From NCBI GenBank assembly GCA_022828595.1, contig JAKGHH010000003.1, positions 13,268,934 to 13,332,933 on the forward strand: DNA of 64,000 nucleotides, written 5' to 3'. Shown here piece after piece: positions 50,477 to 61,800 of this stretch; within the stretch, counting starts at the first letter, position 1; every line of letters begins with the position of its first letter. A model generated the notes under the pieces. The model was not told the DNA's origin and ran no database searches. It saw only the letters and a program-made list of their open reading frames with translations. The translations under genes and the position numbers were made by a program. The DNA is from Nelumbo lutea (lineage: Eukaryota > Streptophyta > Magnoliopsida > Proteales > Nelumbonaceae).

Positions 50477-52477
50477 TCAGTAGAATGGTTCACTCAAAAT
50501 GTCAACAAATTCCCATGACATCTTACCGTCTTGATCCAAGATCGCATCAATAAAAGAATTATCAGAAGATGAAGATGCTCCAAATGCATTGTTTGCTCCT
50601 CCCTTGTCTATTCCTGCAAAACCTTGGCCCCCGCCATGGTCAGTCTCCCCGACATCATAGAAAGTTTTGTTAGCTTCACTGTTGAGTCCATTTTGTGTTA
50701 TGTCGTCGTGCATTTCTATTTGGCTTGAAGAGCCGGTTGATGATGACAGTCCTTGGAAGTCTAGGTAGCATCTTGTTTGTTGTTCAGAAGGAAGAACTGC
50801 ATCTTCAACAAGGAACTCACTCCAACTGAATGGAGAGGAAGGCATAGTCTGCATGGGAGATGGCTGACAAGGCATGGATGGTGCAGAGTTTACTGGTAGG
50901 ATGGATACAGAAGAAGAGGACATAGAAGAGCCTTCACTGAAGAAGAGAGGTGGGATGGTTTCTTGGTTAGTGCTGTTTGAGGCTTCTGTGACTAGTTTAA
51001 TGGCCTGAAGCTCAGCCAGAAGGTCCCAGCAGTGGTTGTTATTGTTACTGCTGCTGCTGTTATTGTTGGTTTGACAGTCTTGGATTGGCTCCATTTTGGG
51101 AGTCCTGATGGTCATTATGGAATGGCTGTATGCATTCAGAATGGCTTCTTGTGGGAGCGGAGCAGATTCTGATTTCGACATGAATGCATTCCTTAAGTCC
51201 CTGTTGAGGGACCCAATCCGGTTTCCGGCTCTGGGGAGACCGCCAATGTTGCCGTAATCGGCAAGAATCTGGGAGAAAGGCTTGTGTGTCACGGGGTCGA
51301 TACCCATCTCGTACAGCTTCTTCCTTAGTTTAGTGTTCCAGTAGTTCTTTACATCGTTGTCTGTTCTTCCTGGCAGTTGGGCTGCTATTAGGGACCACCT
51401 GCAACGGCCAACCGCCAACCCATTGTGTTAGAGAGGGGGAGAGAGAAGTCATCATCCTTGCACAGGTTGTTGATTGTTATAACGGTTACTGCTGTATTGC
51501 TGTATGCGTCATTGGTAGTTAAGTTTGTTAGGATACGCTCGCAGCCTCGCACAACGGTGACACAATATTGATATTCCGTTGCTCTGGCATGCGCGCGCTT
51601 AGGAAGGATAATATATGCTGGTACTTCTGTCTATAACACCACAAGTATTTCTGATGCAATGTATCAGGACCATACACTTGGCCTTCTATTGTTCTAGGGC
51701 AGATCAGGATCGAAATAAAACCAAAACTGTAGAATTTAGATCGTTCGATTTAGATTTTTATTGGGTAGCCAGCGAACCTTCCAACTTGATGAATAGTTGT
51801 TGCACATCACTATATTTATCTATGGTGTAGGAACTAGGAACTGCGCCTCAACATACAGCTTCAGAGAAGTCATAAACTGTTATTGGCCATAATTCTAATA
51901 TGTGAAACAAACCAAGAAGGTTTTTTCTTTTATGCCCTATTTTACGTGCATACATATAAATGAGATCTCAAATGGTGAAACTGAATAAAACAAAATTAGG
52001 AAGATCTACCGAATAATTCTATTAAAATTGAAAAGAGATGGCAAAAACAACAGAAATGAGAGATGTAAGAAGAAATGGACATGTGATTGAAATTGGAGAG
52101 GTTAGCAGCTCACCTGCTACCTATAGCCTGATGAAGGTTAATAATCAACTCCTCTTCTTGGGGAGTGAAGCTTTCATGCTTCAGATCTGGTCTCAGGTAA
52201 TTAGTCCACCTGAGCCTACAACTCTTTCCACACCTTTTGAGTCCTGTGTAACTCAATATACCACACGTTCAAAAATTGGATCAGCTCAGTAATTAATGAA
52301 CAAATTAAGTCTAATCAAATCCGCCATTTCAAGAGCCAACTTGCCTGCTTTCTTGGGAACCGAAGTCCAGTTACCAGTTCCATGTTTTGACACATAAGCA
52401 AGTATCTTGGCATCCTCCTCTTCAGTCCAAAGACCCCTCTTCACATTGGATTTATCACAACAAGGAGGCCTTCCCAT
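50477..52477 (-). CDS. MYB35: R2R3-MYB transcription factor, TDF1/MYB35-like
   Basis: Minus-strand exons are 52477-52345, 52243-52114 and 51398-50477, in phases 1 and 2, giving 394 residues. The MYB domain is complete: R2 (about 14-61) with Trp17, Trp37 and Trp57, and R3 (about 67-112) with [37 protein letters not shown] and [20 protein letters not shown] are typical of the TDF1/MYB35 group. The conserved tail features FSWSEFL and [10 protein letters not shown] also fit TDF1 rather than the related MYB80. TDF1 is a nuclear regulator of early tapetum development in anthers, and the asparagus orthologue is a male-specific sex gene. The first intron (52344-52244) starts with GC, reading GCAG/GCAAGT, at the position where plant MYB genes normally have GT. 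The protein is longer than Arabidopsis MYB35, mainly in Ser/Asn-rich C-terminal sequence. Confidence 0.93.
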
Positions 52478-53740
52478 CTTGGCTTGTGATGACAGATTGC
52501 TTCAACTAATCAACAAGAAAAGAAGGATACACAGAAAGAGCAGAGAAGAGATTATGTGATGGTGATGCAACTTACATACCTCTTCAGAATCAGAAAGTAC
52601 TCACTGCTGCTCTGGAGGGGAAGGACCGGAGGAGGGAGATGGGGTGGTGGGTTTAAACGTTAATTTACAAGTGGATGCAAGCATGAAAAGCATGGGACTT
52701 CACTCCCAATTAACTATAATTGCATGATTAATGTCATCTTCTCTGAAACCGTTTGAGATGAAATTATCAAATATTAATGCTTCTCTCTCCAACTCCCCCC
52801 CACACCTCATATGCTTGGTTCCAAGAGCATTGAGTCAGGTTCGAGTCGGGTGAGTTATTTGGTTAAGCATAAATTTAACCATGCAATATTACTTAAATTT
52901 TATTGTTTAGATTAATTGGTGTCTGGTGTGAATGGTGGGAGCTCTTAATTAACTAGCTAGACTTGGAATAATCACAACCATGAGAAGATTAATTAACTAG
53001 CTAATAATAAGTAGATAAACAAATAATGTGGCGGATTCAGTTACAGATAATCACACCCAGTTCGCATGAAGAGTAACAGAGAGGGTGGATCTGTTGTGAC
53101 TTGGCCACCACTAAGGCTCCAGCCTTCCCCGAAGACATCTTGAAATGGTATCATTTATATGAGTTGGTCGGAGAGCCCGTGGATATCACTAGGGATCATT
53201 GTCAATTGATCATTATCCATCTCTGTTTTATAAAGGAAAAAAAGGAGCGGAGGAGAAACTGTTATAGTGGGGTTTTTTTATAATGAAAATCTGGGCCATT
53301 GGGCCACGTAATTCATGAATCATGGGACCAAACCAACTGCTTTGCATTAGGGCATAGAACAATAATGGGAGCGAGACTACGGGCTCTGATTTGATTTTTG
53401 AAATGGGCAAGCCCAAAATGGAGAATGGCGTGACCTTAGTGGGCCATAGCATGTCGGTGTCGGATCATAAAACTGTCGGGCCCATTGTTTTGATATCATC
53501 AGGGAAGCGGGAACCAACAGAGATTGATGATGAAGCTAGTATTGTTTGCAATGAATTGAGTTGAAAGTGGAAAGACAAAGAAACGAAGTCTTCCCTCCAA
53601 ACAATCCAGAGAATTCATCTTCATGTTTCTGAACTGAAAATGTCAGATTTCCATTAACAAAAGAAGAAACATTCTACAAAGTTTAACGTAAATTTGCTTG
53701 TAAATTTAACGCTGAGAACATAAAGAAAAATATCCAGACT
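52478..53740. other. MYB promoter side and LRR 3' side spacer
   Basis: It lies upstream of the MYB start and downstream of the LRR stop codon, both on the minus strand. It is AT-rich and shows no domain-bearing frame and no clear mobile element. A C-run occurs near 52796. The anther-specific promoter elements expected for a TDF1 gene would lie here, but I cannot identify them individually. Confidence 0.6.
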
Positions 53741-55702
53741 TCAAGATTTACATGGAGAAAGAGGCTTCCCACACAGACCTCTGTTTCCAGAGTAACAGCT
53801 TATAGGAAAATCGCTTAAAGGTTTGCCAATTGGTATTTTTCCCACCAGAAGGTTATCTGACAAATCCAACTCTTTCAGCTCTTTCAGCTTCACTAACCCG
53901 TTTGGTATCTCACCTGTAAACCTGTTTCTCTGAAGCTTCAACTTTTCTAGGAGGCTTACATTGGCCAGAGACTCTGGCAACGTGAAACCCAACTTATTAT
54001 AGCTTAAATCCAATGTGTTCATCGAGCTCAATCTTCCTATGGACACTGGAAGCCTGCCCGTCAAATAGTTGTGCGACAAGTTGAGGTGTTGTATTCTACA
54101 TTGAAGCCCAACTCCAATTTGCTCAATTGCTCCAGAGAAATTGTTGTCAGAAAGATCGACGTACGTCAGTGATCCTTGGGGGAACCCGCTTCCGATCTTG
54201 AAAACCCCATTAACAGGCCCCGTGAGCTTATTTGAGTGGAGATCAAGAACACCCAAATTCTGCAAGTTTGTGATTGTGTCGGGGATCGTTGAAATCAATG
54301 AGTTCCTCGAGAGGTTCAGAGAGTAGAGCCTAGTCAGGTCTCCAAGCCACTCCGGAATACTTCCTGTCAGATGGTTGACTGACAAGTCTATCTCAAGTAT
54401 CTGACCGGGAGTTGTTCGGAAGAATTCTGGAAATTCACCTCGGATTCCTAGTCCTGCTAATGAAATCCGGCAAAGGGAGGGCATTTGCCCCAGCCATGGA
54501 GGAACCGATAAGAGATTTAAACGGTTGAAGGAAAGATCAAGCGCCTGTAGGTTTTGGAGGGAAGACAACTCATGGGGTAGTAGCCCTTCAATCAAATTGT
54601 TGGACAGACTCAAGAACATCAACCGAGAGAGTCGACCAATCGACCTTGGTATCTGTCCTGATAACCTGTTGCCACTAAGATAGAGCTCTGTCAAATCCAA
54701 CAGATTCCCCAAGGTGGAAGGAATAGATCCCTCAAGCCTGTTATTCGCTAGTGAGATTCTTTGGAGCGAAACCAGATTCCCTATGGTGGACTCTATTCTA
54801 CCACTTAGACGGTTATCATGGAGTCTGAGAAAGCCTAGTGATGGCATTTGAGAAGAGCTTGAAGGGAACGGAATCTCCCCCTCGAGCAAGTTCGTATCCA
54901 AGTACATAACTGAAATGGAGGTTAAGTTTGTTAAAGAAAAAGGTAGTTTCCCACTTAATCTGTTGTCTGAAAGATCAAGTTCTTGCAAAAGTTGCAGTGC
55001 CCCTATCTTCTCAGGTATCATCCTTGATAGAGTATTGCCATGGAGATCCAAGGTCAACAAGTTCTTTAGGTTTGCAAAAGACCCGGGAATGGGACCTGAA
55101 ATCCTGTTGGAATACAGAAGCAGCCTGTTGAGATTCTGGAGCCTCCCAATGCTTGCAGGGATAGACCCAGATAATTGATTTTCATGCAGGTGAAGTTCTT
55201 CAAGTCTGGAGAGCTTACCGATGCTTTCTGGGACAGGGCCGCTGAGATTGTTGCCGTAGAGATAGAGTTTCCGGAGACTGGTGAGGTGGTAACCGATCAA
55301 TGGCGGGATGGTTCCAGCAAGACCAATGAGGCCACCAAGGTCGATGACTTGAAGAGAAGTGAGAAGAGTTATGGAAGGAGATAGTCGCCCTACCATCTTG
55401 GTCTGGACAATGAAATCATTTGTGGAGATGAAACCTGGGAGTCGGATCTCTGTCACCTTCCCAGTCTTGTTATCGCAAGACACCCCTTCCCACTGGCAAC
55501 AATTGTGGCCGATCCACTTTACCAGTCGACCGGAGGTGTCTACATGGATTCCAGCCTTGAATCTGGTTAGACCCATCAAATCTTGTGCGTTACACCCTTC
55601 ATGTACTCTCTGCTTGCATTCTCCTGCAATAAGGACAAGGGAGATAACAAGAACCCATGACAGCTTACTAGCCATCTTTGTCTGCAAATTGGAACAAGGC
55701 AT
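53741..55702 (-). CDS. secreted leucine-rich repeat protein, no kinase
   Basis: A single uninterrupted frame of 653 codons. The second Met (codon 10, at 55675) is the likelier start because MASKLSWVLVISLVLIAGEC is then a standard signal peptide. The LRR N-terminal cap has GLTRFKAGI and NCCQWEGVSC with the paired cysteines of plant extracellular LRR proteins. About 20 plant-type repeats follow (LxxLxLxxNxLSGxIPxxIGxL). The C-terminal cap is CYSGNRGLCGKPLSPCKS. There is no membrane segment and no kinase, so the protein should be apoplastic or wall-bound. The closest architecture I know is the DRT100/PGIP-like group and the Arabidopsis At1g33590/At2g26380 cluster. Possible roles are receptor co-factor or wall-protein inhibitor. 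A truncated receptor-like protein is the alternative, but the intact cap argues against it. Confidence 0.92.
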   Translation of the reverse strand: MPCSNLQTKMASKLSWVLVISLVLIAGECKQRVHEGCNAQDLMGLTRFKAGIHVDTSGRLVKWIGHNCCQWEGVSCDNKTGKVTEIRLPGFISTNDFIVQTKMVGRLSPSITLLTSLQVIDLGGLIGLAGTIPPLIGYHLTSLRKLYLYGNNLSGPVPESIGKLSRLEELHLHENQLSGSIPASIGRLQNLNRLLLYSNRISGPIPGSFANLKNLLTLDLHGNTLSRMIPEKIGALQLLQELDLSDNRLSGKLPFSLTNLTSISVMYLDTNLLEGEIPFPSSSSQMPSLGFLRLHDNRLSGRIESTIGNLVSLQRISLANNRLEGSIPSTLGNLLDLTELYLSGNRLSGQIPRSIGRLSRLMFLSLSNNLIEGLLPHELSSLQNLQALDLSFNRLNLLSVPPWLGQMPSLCRISLAGLGIRGEFPEFFRTTPGQILEIDLSVNHLTGSIPEWLGDLTRLYSLNLSRNSLISTIPDTITNLQNLGVLDLHSNKLTGPVNGVFKIGSGFPQGSLTYVDLSDNNFSGAIEQIGVGLQCRIQHLNLSHNYLTGRLPVSIGRLSSMNTLDLSYNKLGFTLPESLANVSLLEKLKLQRNRFTGEIPNGLVKLKELKELDLSDNLLVGKIPIGKPLSDFPISCYSGNRGLCGKPLSPCKS

Positions 55703-55783
55703 ACCTCTCTGCTAACCAGTGTTGTGAATTTAAACCAGCAATGTCTGTTGGTGAAAATGGTGCAAAGGTGATTATTAAATGAG

Positions 55784-55812
55784 GAGAGAGAGAGAGAGAT
55801 AGAGAGAGAGAG
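55784..55812 (-). repeat. GA/CT microsatellite in the LRR 5' leader
   Basis: An interrupted GA run on the plus strand, CT on the coding strand, about 85-140 bp upstream of the LRR start codons. It lies in the expected 5' leader. Confidence 0.85.
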
Positions 55813-58028
55813 TGTGATATGGTCAAAGATAATGGTTTTGCTTTCTCTTTTTCTTTATTCTTTTCCTTTCGCAGTTTCATATGCTAAAAGCGAAAAACTG
55901 TCTAGTAATGTTCTTCTTGCCTGCTAGTACCGTGGGTGGGATTATGAGTTTATGGGTAAGGAGGGAGGAGTGGAGGAGTAAGCTAACAAAGCCTAACATC
56001 CCTGCGAGTATTATTTTTTCTGAGAAATTAATATCCAATAACTCGACCTTATGTGCCACTGCCTGTGTGGTATCCAGTTCCAGTCTCCAACGAGGCATCA
56101 AAAAGCTAACCAACTCAGAAGCTTCTGCAGTCTCCAACGAATGAGTCTGGCTCTGGCATGCCAGAAATATTGCATCAGCCTATCAGTTTGCTCGATCGAA
56201 TGGTGATAACCACCTTTGGCTTCTATAACCCTGTAGGTGTAGAGTGGTCCAAGGATGTTCGTTCGTTTTGTTTCTTTTTTTCTTTAATGCCCCATTTTCA
56301 AGAACCATTAGAAGATTCGTTGAAGGTAGAAGAAAACTGGAAAGCTGAAGCTTCCATGTTCCATAGGTTCAGGTGCTCTTCTTCTGTACTTTAAAAAACT
56401 TGCAAAGTTCTCTAGAACTTTTAGATTATTGGTTGGTTGGGCACTTCGAGGACTGTCATCTGTTTAAATATTTTCTTAATTTAAATAACAACTTTTGGGA
56501 TTTCAAGAGTAAGGAATCTCTTGATCTTCAGAATTGTTTTAAAAAACCACTTATTTTCATTACCTCTATTGTCTAATGGCTATTATTCAAACATTTGCAT
56601 GGCACAAATACATCAAATCCAACATTAATTAAGGCCACATTTGACTGCAAATTTTAACTTGCCCACATAAAAAGCATAACCCAGTATAACCGGCCGGAAG
56701 TTAGCTCTGAGTTTTGTCTGAAAGCTAGTGTTTGATTACGCAGCCATGACCTTCTCGAAAGAAGTAGGGCACTGGGACAAGTAAACCACTTTACGTCTCA
56801 TCTGAGTTCACATCTGCGTCCCATAAGGGAGAGCCTCACAACGTCCTATAGCACATCCTCACCTTGCATCGGGAAAATCTTTCGATAATAGTACTTAACC
56901 CGATGATATAGATATTTCCAATACACGGTAGGGATGTGGTGTGGGACATTGCGGACGCCCCTTGTGTGGCGCAGACTTGAACTGGTCTATCGCATCAGAC
57001 CATAATAAAGTAAAGCGACCACAAATCCTTGCACTTGGACCCAAGTGCCGGGTTTTGGATGTGTTTGGGTTGACCGTGATTAATAAATTGGGCTAGGTTC
57101 GGACGGACTCGTAGACATCAGAAGCATCCATCAGATCTTGTGTTTGAAGTTATGGAACCGGGGGTCTTAGTCAACCAAAAAGGGGTCAATTTTGTGGTGT
57201 TCCTACGTCTATAACCTTAATTTGATCCATTGGGAATGGAAATGGAATTAGATTCTACCTGGCAACATCAAAATCTTAAAACAAAAAACACAATGAACAA
57301 ACATTAAAATTTTTCATTATTTAATTAAAATACAAAAACTGTCAATTACCCTTCATATAAAACCCAATATATTATTAAATTCAACACATATATAAATATA
57401 TAAACAGCGAGCAAAAGAAGTAGGGTTTCAAGAGAAATTGGAAGAGATGATTTGAGTCTATTACAGATTTTTTAAAGAATATATATATTATTTTGGGAGT
57501 TGGAAGAAAGAATGATCAATGACAACTAAATCCAAATTGTCTGTGTGGGGGGTTGTATTCATATGGGTTGTAAAATCCCAAAACTTATCCTTGCCCCAAA
57601 ATTTGTTTTCCAAACAAAAAAAAATCACCCCACTAGGTTGTGGAATGAAAAGCATTGATTGGGTTTGGTGGAAATTGCTATCTTTAATTATATTCAAAGT
57701 ATTAACTCACATGCTTTCTCATAAAATCTTATATTTAAGGTATTTTGTTCTCACTACTATTAAAAGTATGAATGAACTTCTCCTTTTTGACTCTAAAGCT
57801 GCTCTACTTGAATTTGATCTCTCTCTAATTGTGAAGGTAAAAAATAAAGATTGTACTTTTCACTTCATTCAATTTCTTCTCATTAAAATTTATTCTCACT
57901 AATTTGGTCAAAGCCTGATATCTTTTCAGCATCATAGATTTTCCTATAGAAGGTAGAGAAAGACAGTTCATATTTTCCTGATTTTATAAACTGATTTTGA
58001 AATTTCACTGGAATTTTGAGGAAAAAAA

Positions 58029-58146
58029 GATGTGTATATATAATGAACGGGCTACAAAACCCAATCAGAAATAAATATGTCAAACTGGATTATCAGAAAC
58101 CGACGTGTTTACTACCAATTAGGTTTCGTAGCCCGTTATACACGTC
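58029..58146. repeat. short imperfect inverted repeat
   Basis: GATGTGTATA...ACGGGCTACAAAAC on the left is answered by GTTTCGTAGCCCGTTATACA and CGTC on the right. The left arm has an 8-base TATAATGA insertion. No target duplication is evident. It is possibly a decayed MITE. Confidence 0.45.
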
Positions 58147-58223
58147 TTGTTTCGTAGCAACCATGAAACCCAAAATTTATGAGGCCCACATGATTTCATG
58201 AGATACAACCATCTGGTTGGAAT

Positions 58224-58618
58224 TAGGATATTAATAAACCGGTTTTGGGTTGAATCCTGTCCAAATCAAAATCAAATTGGACGGATTGGATGGATCAATA
58301 AGAAGAATTGGATCAGTCTAAGCTTAATGGTCTAAAGTATATATTGGATTGTCCATCCATACTAGATTTATATTGGATTATCTAGTCCATTGATAGAAGA
58401 TAAAAATACATCTGTCAATGGACCAGGTTCGGATCGGAACCAATCTAAATTAAAATCAATTTGAACATATTGGACAGTCCATACATTAAATTGAACTTGT
58501 CCAAAATGGTCCATGCCTCCAGAATATTCGTCGAATTGGATCAGACCTGGTTCATCTACAATGGATTCATATTGGACCGGTTCGGATTGGGCCTAATCCA
58601 ATACAATTGACACCCCTA
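58224..58618. repeat. hAT-type MITE, slightly decayed
   Basis: The right end ATTGACACCCCTA and left end TAGGATATTAAT are related to the TAGGGGTGTCAAT ends of hAT MITEs; the left end is damaged. The flanks GTTGGAAT (58216-58223) and GTTGGAAC (58619-58626) match at 7 of 8 positions. The interior is full of degenerate AATCCAAT/GGATTGGA words. Confidence 0.7.
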
Positions 58619-58893
58619 GTTGGAACTTGATCCAGCTGCTTGGGAGAAGCCTGAACTTTGTCACAGCATGACTTAAGTTCAGAACTGCTTTTCCATATTG
58701 AAAGTAGAGGAAGCGTTCAGAGTTGGCAAGGTGTTTATTTTCAGCAAGGAAAAGAACCTGAGCTACAAAAAAATAATCAATCCCATCAACGAACAGTACT
58801 CAATGAATGATATACAACATAGGGATGATCAGAATATAAAATATACAACTTGGATATCGGACCACAGAATTAATTTTCCTAAGCTCCTGAGAT

Positions 58894-61800
58894 TCATTCT
58901 GTGTAGCCGTTGGATTGTGCCGATATGGAAGCCGTTGGGCTTTCAACATCCCGATCCCCAGTGCCAAACGTAGCTTTTCCGGACAACATCTTCAGAGCTA
59001 TTTGAGCAACATCAGCAAACCACTCGTCCTCAGGCAATACACTGCCACCACAAAGTCAAGGTTTTCAGGTTTGAGATGGTTAAAGAATTCAGGACTCAGA
59101 GACTGTTCAATTAGCTCTAGCTCAGCCATGAAAGAGGAAAAAAGAGAGAAAGAGAGGAAAACCACCTGTATGGATCCATTCCTGTGGCAGCAAATGCATC
59201 CATAGCTCTTGCAGTGATGTCTTTGATTACTTGGTGCAGATTACGAGATAAGCAGCGGCCTTGGGATGAAAAAAGTGTCACAAACTCCATGTCCAAATAA
59301 AACTGGAGAAGAACCGTATGAGTGATCAACGATTAAACTTCAACTCGATCGGACTAAGTACCATTACAGAAATTATGACTAGTTGAAATCAAATTTATTA
59401 CCTGTTGAAGCCCACGGGCGCCCAAAGGTTTTGGACCTGCCTCAATCTCTTCCCAAAAGGCTTGGTCATCTGAAAGCCAGAGAATGACAGTCTCTGTGAG
59501 TCTCATCAGTAGAAGAGTTGCAAACCTTTCCCTGCCAGCAAACATTTCCGCAGCAGCACTTGCCATCCTACTGACTTTTAAGAGAAGTTCCTGGTCAAGA
59601 GCAATGGCATTCACATTAAGCTATTCTGTTCAGGTTTAAGCATGTGATTTAGTACCGAAATATGAAAAACTGAAACACAGCCTATTACACATAATTCATG
59701 CTCAGATCATACTAGAAGTACCTGAAATATTGGAGAGGGAAACCATTCTGGTTCTTCACCTTTTCCATCCATGTTTATGTACATTTGAGCACTCAGATAG
59801 GTACCACCATCGTCTGTGAAGATGAGATCAAGGGCATGCTGTCGACAGAAAATATCTCGCAACCTGTCAACAGATCGTTGAAGCCGCCTCTTCCATTCCC
59901 TTTGCTCTGGAAGACGGTTTTGTCTTTCTGAATTTCTTTTGGAAGGATCGTCATTCCCACCAGATTGGTTCACTGGGGAAAGCTTCATTGCAGCACGCGG
60001 GAGGAGCTCTTCTGCTAATAAAGATGCATTTGCTAACAAAGCAATCTGCTGATCTTCAGTCTCAGCAGTCCTAACAATTTTATTGCCAGAACCCTCCATG
60101 TTCTCTTCCTCCTCCATTGAACTGGGTAATGCACTTATCAGTAAGTCGACATAGGAGTTGAATACTCTCAGCAAGCCTTCCAATGTGGGACCAGCCAACT
60201 GCATGCTCAGGAGTGGTCCAACATCTTCAAAGAATTCCTGCAAAACCATTACAGATTTAAAGGAATAATGAGAAACTTGGTGCATTTGATAGAAGGGAAG
60301 CACTGAGACTAAGTTGCAATTCAATCTCAGTCATAGTTATAATTATGTGAAAGAAGCACAATGCCCTCCCATGTCTCAATGGATTGCATTTCAATAGAAA
60401 AATAAATTGAACACCTGAACCATTGAATTGAAGCGGTGGGCACTGCTTGAAAGCTTAGGCTGGGAACCAGAGGAACGCGTACCAACTGGAGGATATGTGA
60501 GTACCCAATCATCTGCAACAGCTAGTGCAGCACTGCTTTCTTCGATTCTTTTCAGATTGGCATGTAGAGCCTGCTCAATACTAGGCCTGAAGAGCTTCAA
60601 GAGTACAGGGCAAAGGGCCAGACCCCGGGCTTCCAACAGAGAACAATGACCCAATGCTATTTGAACGCACTCAGCAGCAACTCTTAGGCCTCCAGCAGCT
60701 GCGGATGCAGATAATGCATGTCTCTTCACAAGAAATGCAAACACCTCTGTTTGCTTTATTGACCAAGTCACAAGTTGAGAATTATAGGCTGGTTCATCAC
60801 CAAATACGGCCGAGGAATCACTTGCTGCTTGGGCAATGGCAGAAAAAACTATTTGTGATAGTGCAGCAGTAAAGGCTCCTCCATATGAGGTGCTTGATGG
60901 ACGAAGGCTTTGCAGATTATACTGAAGCCTCTGGTTGTGAGAATTAAGTAGCAAAGTGTGTGCACGGGGACCATCCCCAAGCTTTTTCAGAGATAAAACA
61001 GCTGACCGGAGTTCACTACCACGAGTAGAAGGTTGGGAAGCAGCTTCAGCTAGTTGATCAGCCAGCTTTTGCCTTTGTTCTGTGATGGCATTATGTAATG
61101 ATAAAAGTGCGGCAGGTGTCAATGTTTTCCTCTCCTCTGCATCTTCAGCTCTGCATTCTCCTTCATCAAGAATGGTCAAAGCTTCATCTACCCTCATCTC
61201 AGCTAACAAAACTTCAAGTGTATCACGAAATTCTGCTGCCCATTTCTCTACCTTGGAAGGTTCTTTATGCTCAAAACTAGATAACTCTTCTGGTCTTAAA
61301 TCTTCAGAATCAGTAGACAAGGAGTTAATGTGAACTCCTTCAGCTAAGCCATGAATTAGTGCTGCCTGAGTAGACATCAGATTCCTTATGGAAAGAAGCT
61401 CTCCTTCAAGATCTGAAATCTCCTTGGAGGTGCTGCAAATGCAAGATACTAGTTTCATTTGTCCAGTGCCATGAGTTGGGGGGGGGGGTTGAACTAAGCT
61501 AGTAGTCTTGGTATAATGACAGAAATGGAAAGCAATTTAAGAGAAATAAAAATATAACCACATGGTGGACAAACAAAGTATGCAGATAAAATTGAAACTT
61601 ACTTAGAGGTGATAAGAAAGATTGAGGAGCTTGAAGGTAGAATATATACATTGCAATTGTTATTGCAAAGTAGATGTTTAAGAGTTAACAGAAGGAAAAT
61701 TTACAGAAGAAGCATTTGAGCATGTGGTCATTATTAAAGACAAATTAAGCTTTACTAAATTTACATTTTTTTTCCAACACTAAGTTTGTATGGCCTAAAC

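Larger units (their letters stand above)
55703..58893. other. spacer upstream of the LRR gene
   Basis: It contains the LRR 5' leader and promoter (right of 55703), including a GA/CT repeat at 55784-55812. The rest is AT-rich sequence without a supportable gene up to the EXO84B stop codon. A short inverted repeat is at 58029-58146 and a hAT MITE at 58224-58618. The GC-richer stretch 56680-57150 may be old transposon sequence but has no recognisable ends. Confidence 0.65.

Noticed and set aside
55359..55715. 118-codon plus-strand frame opposite the LRR gene
   Set aside because: Antisense shadow of the LRR coding sequence, whose opposite frame has signal peptide, caps and repeats.
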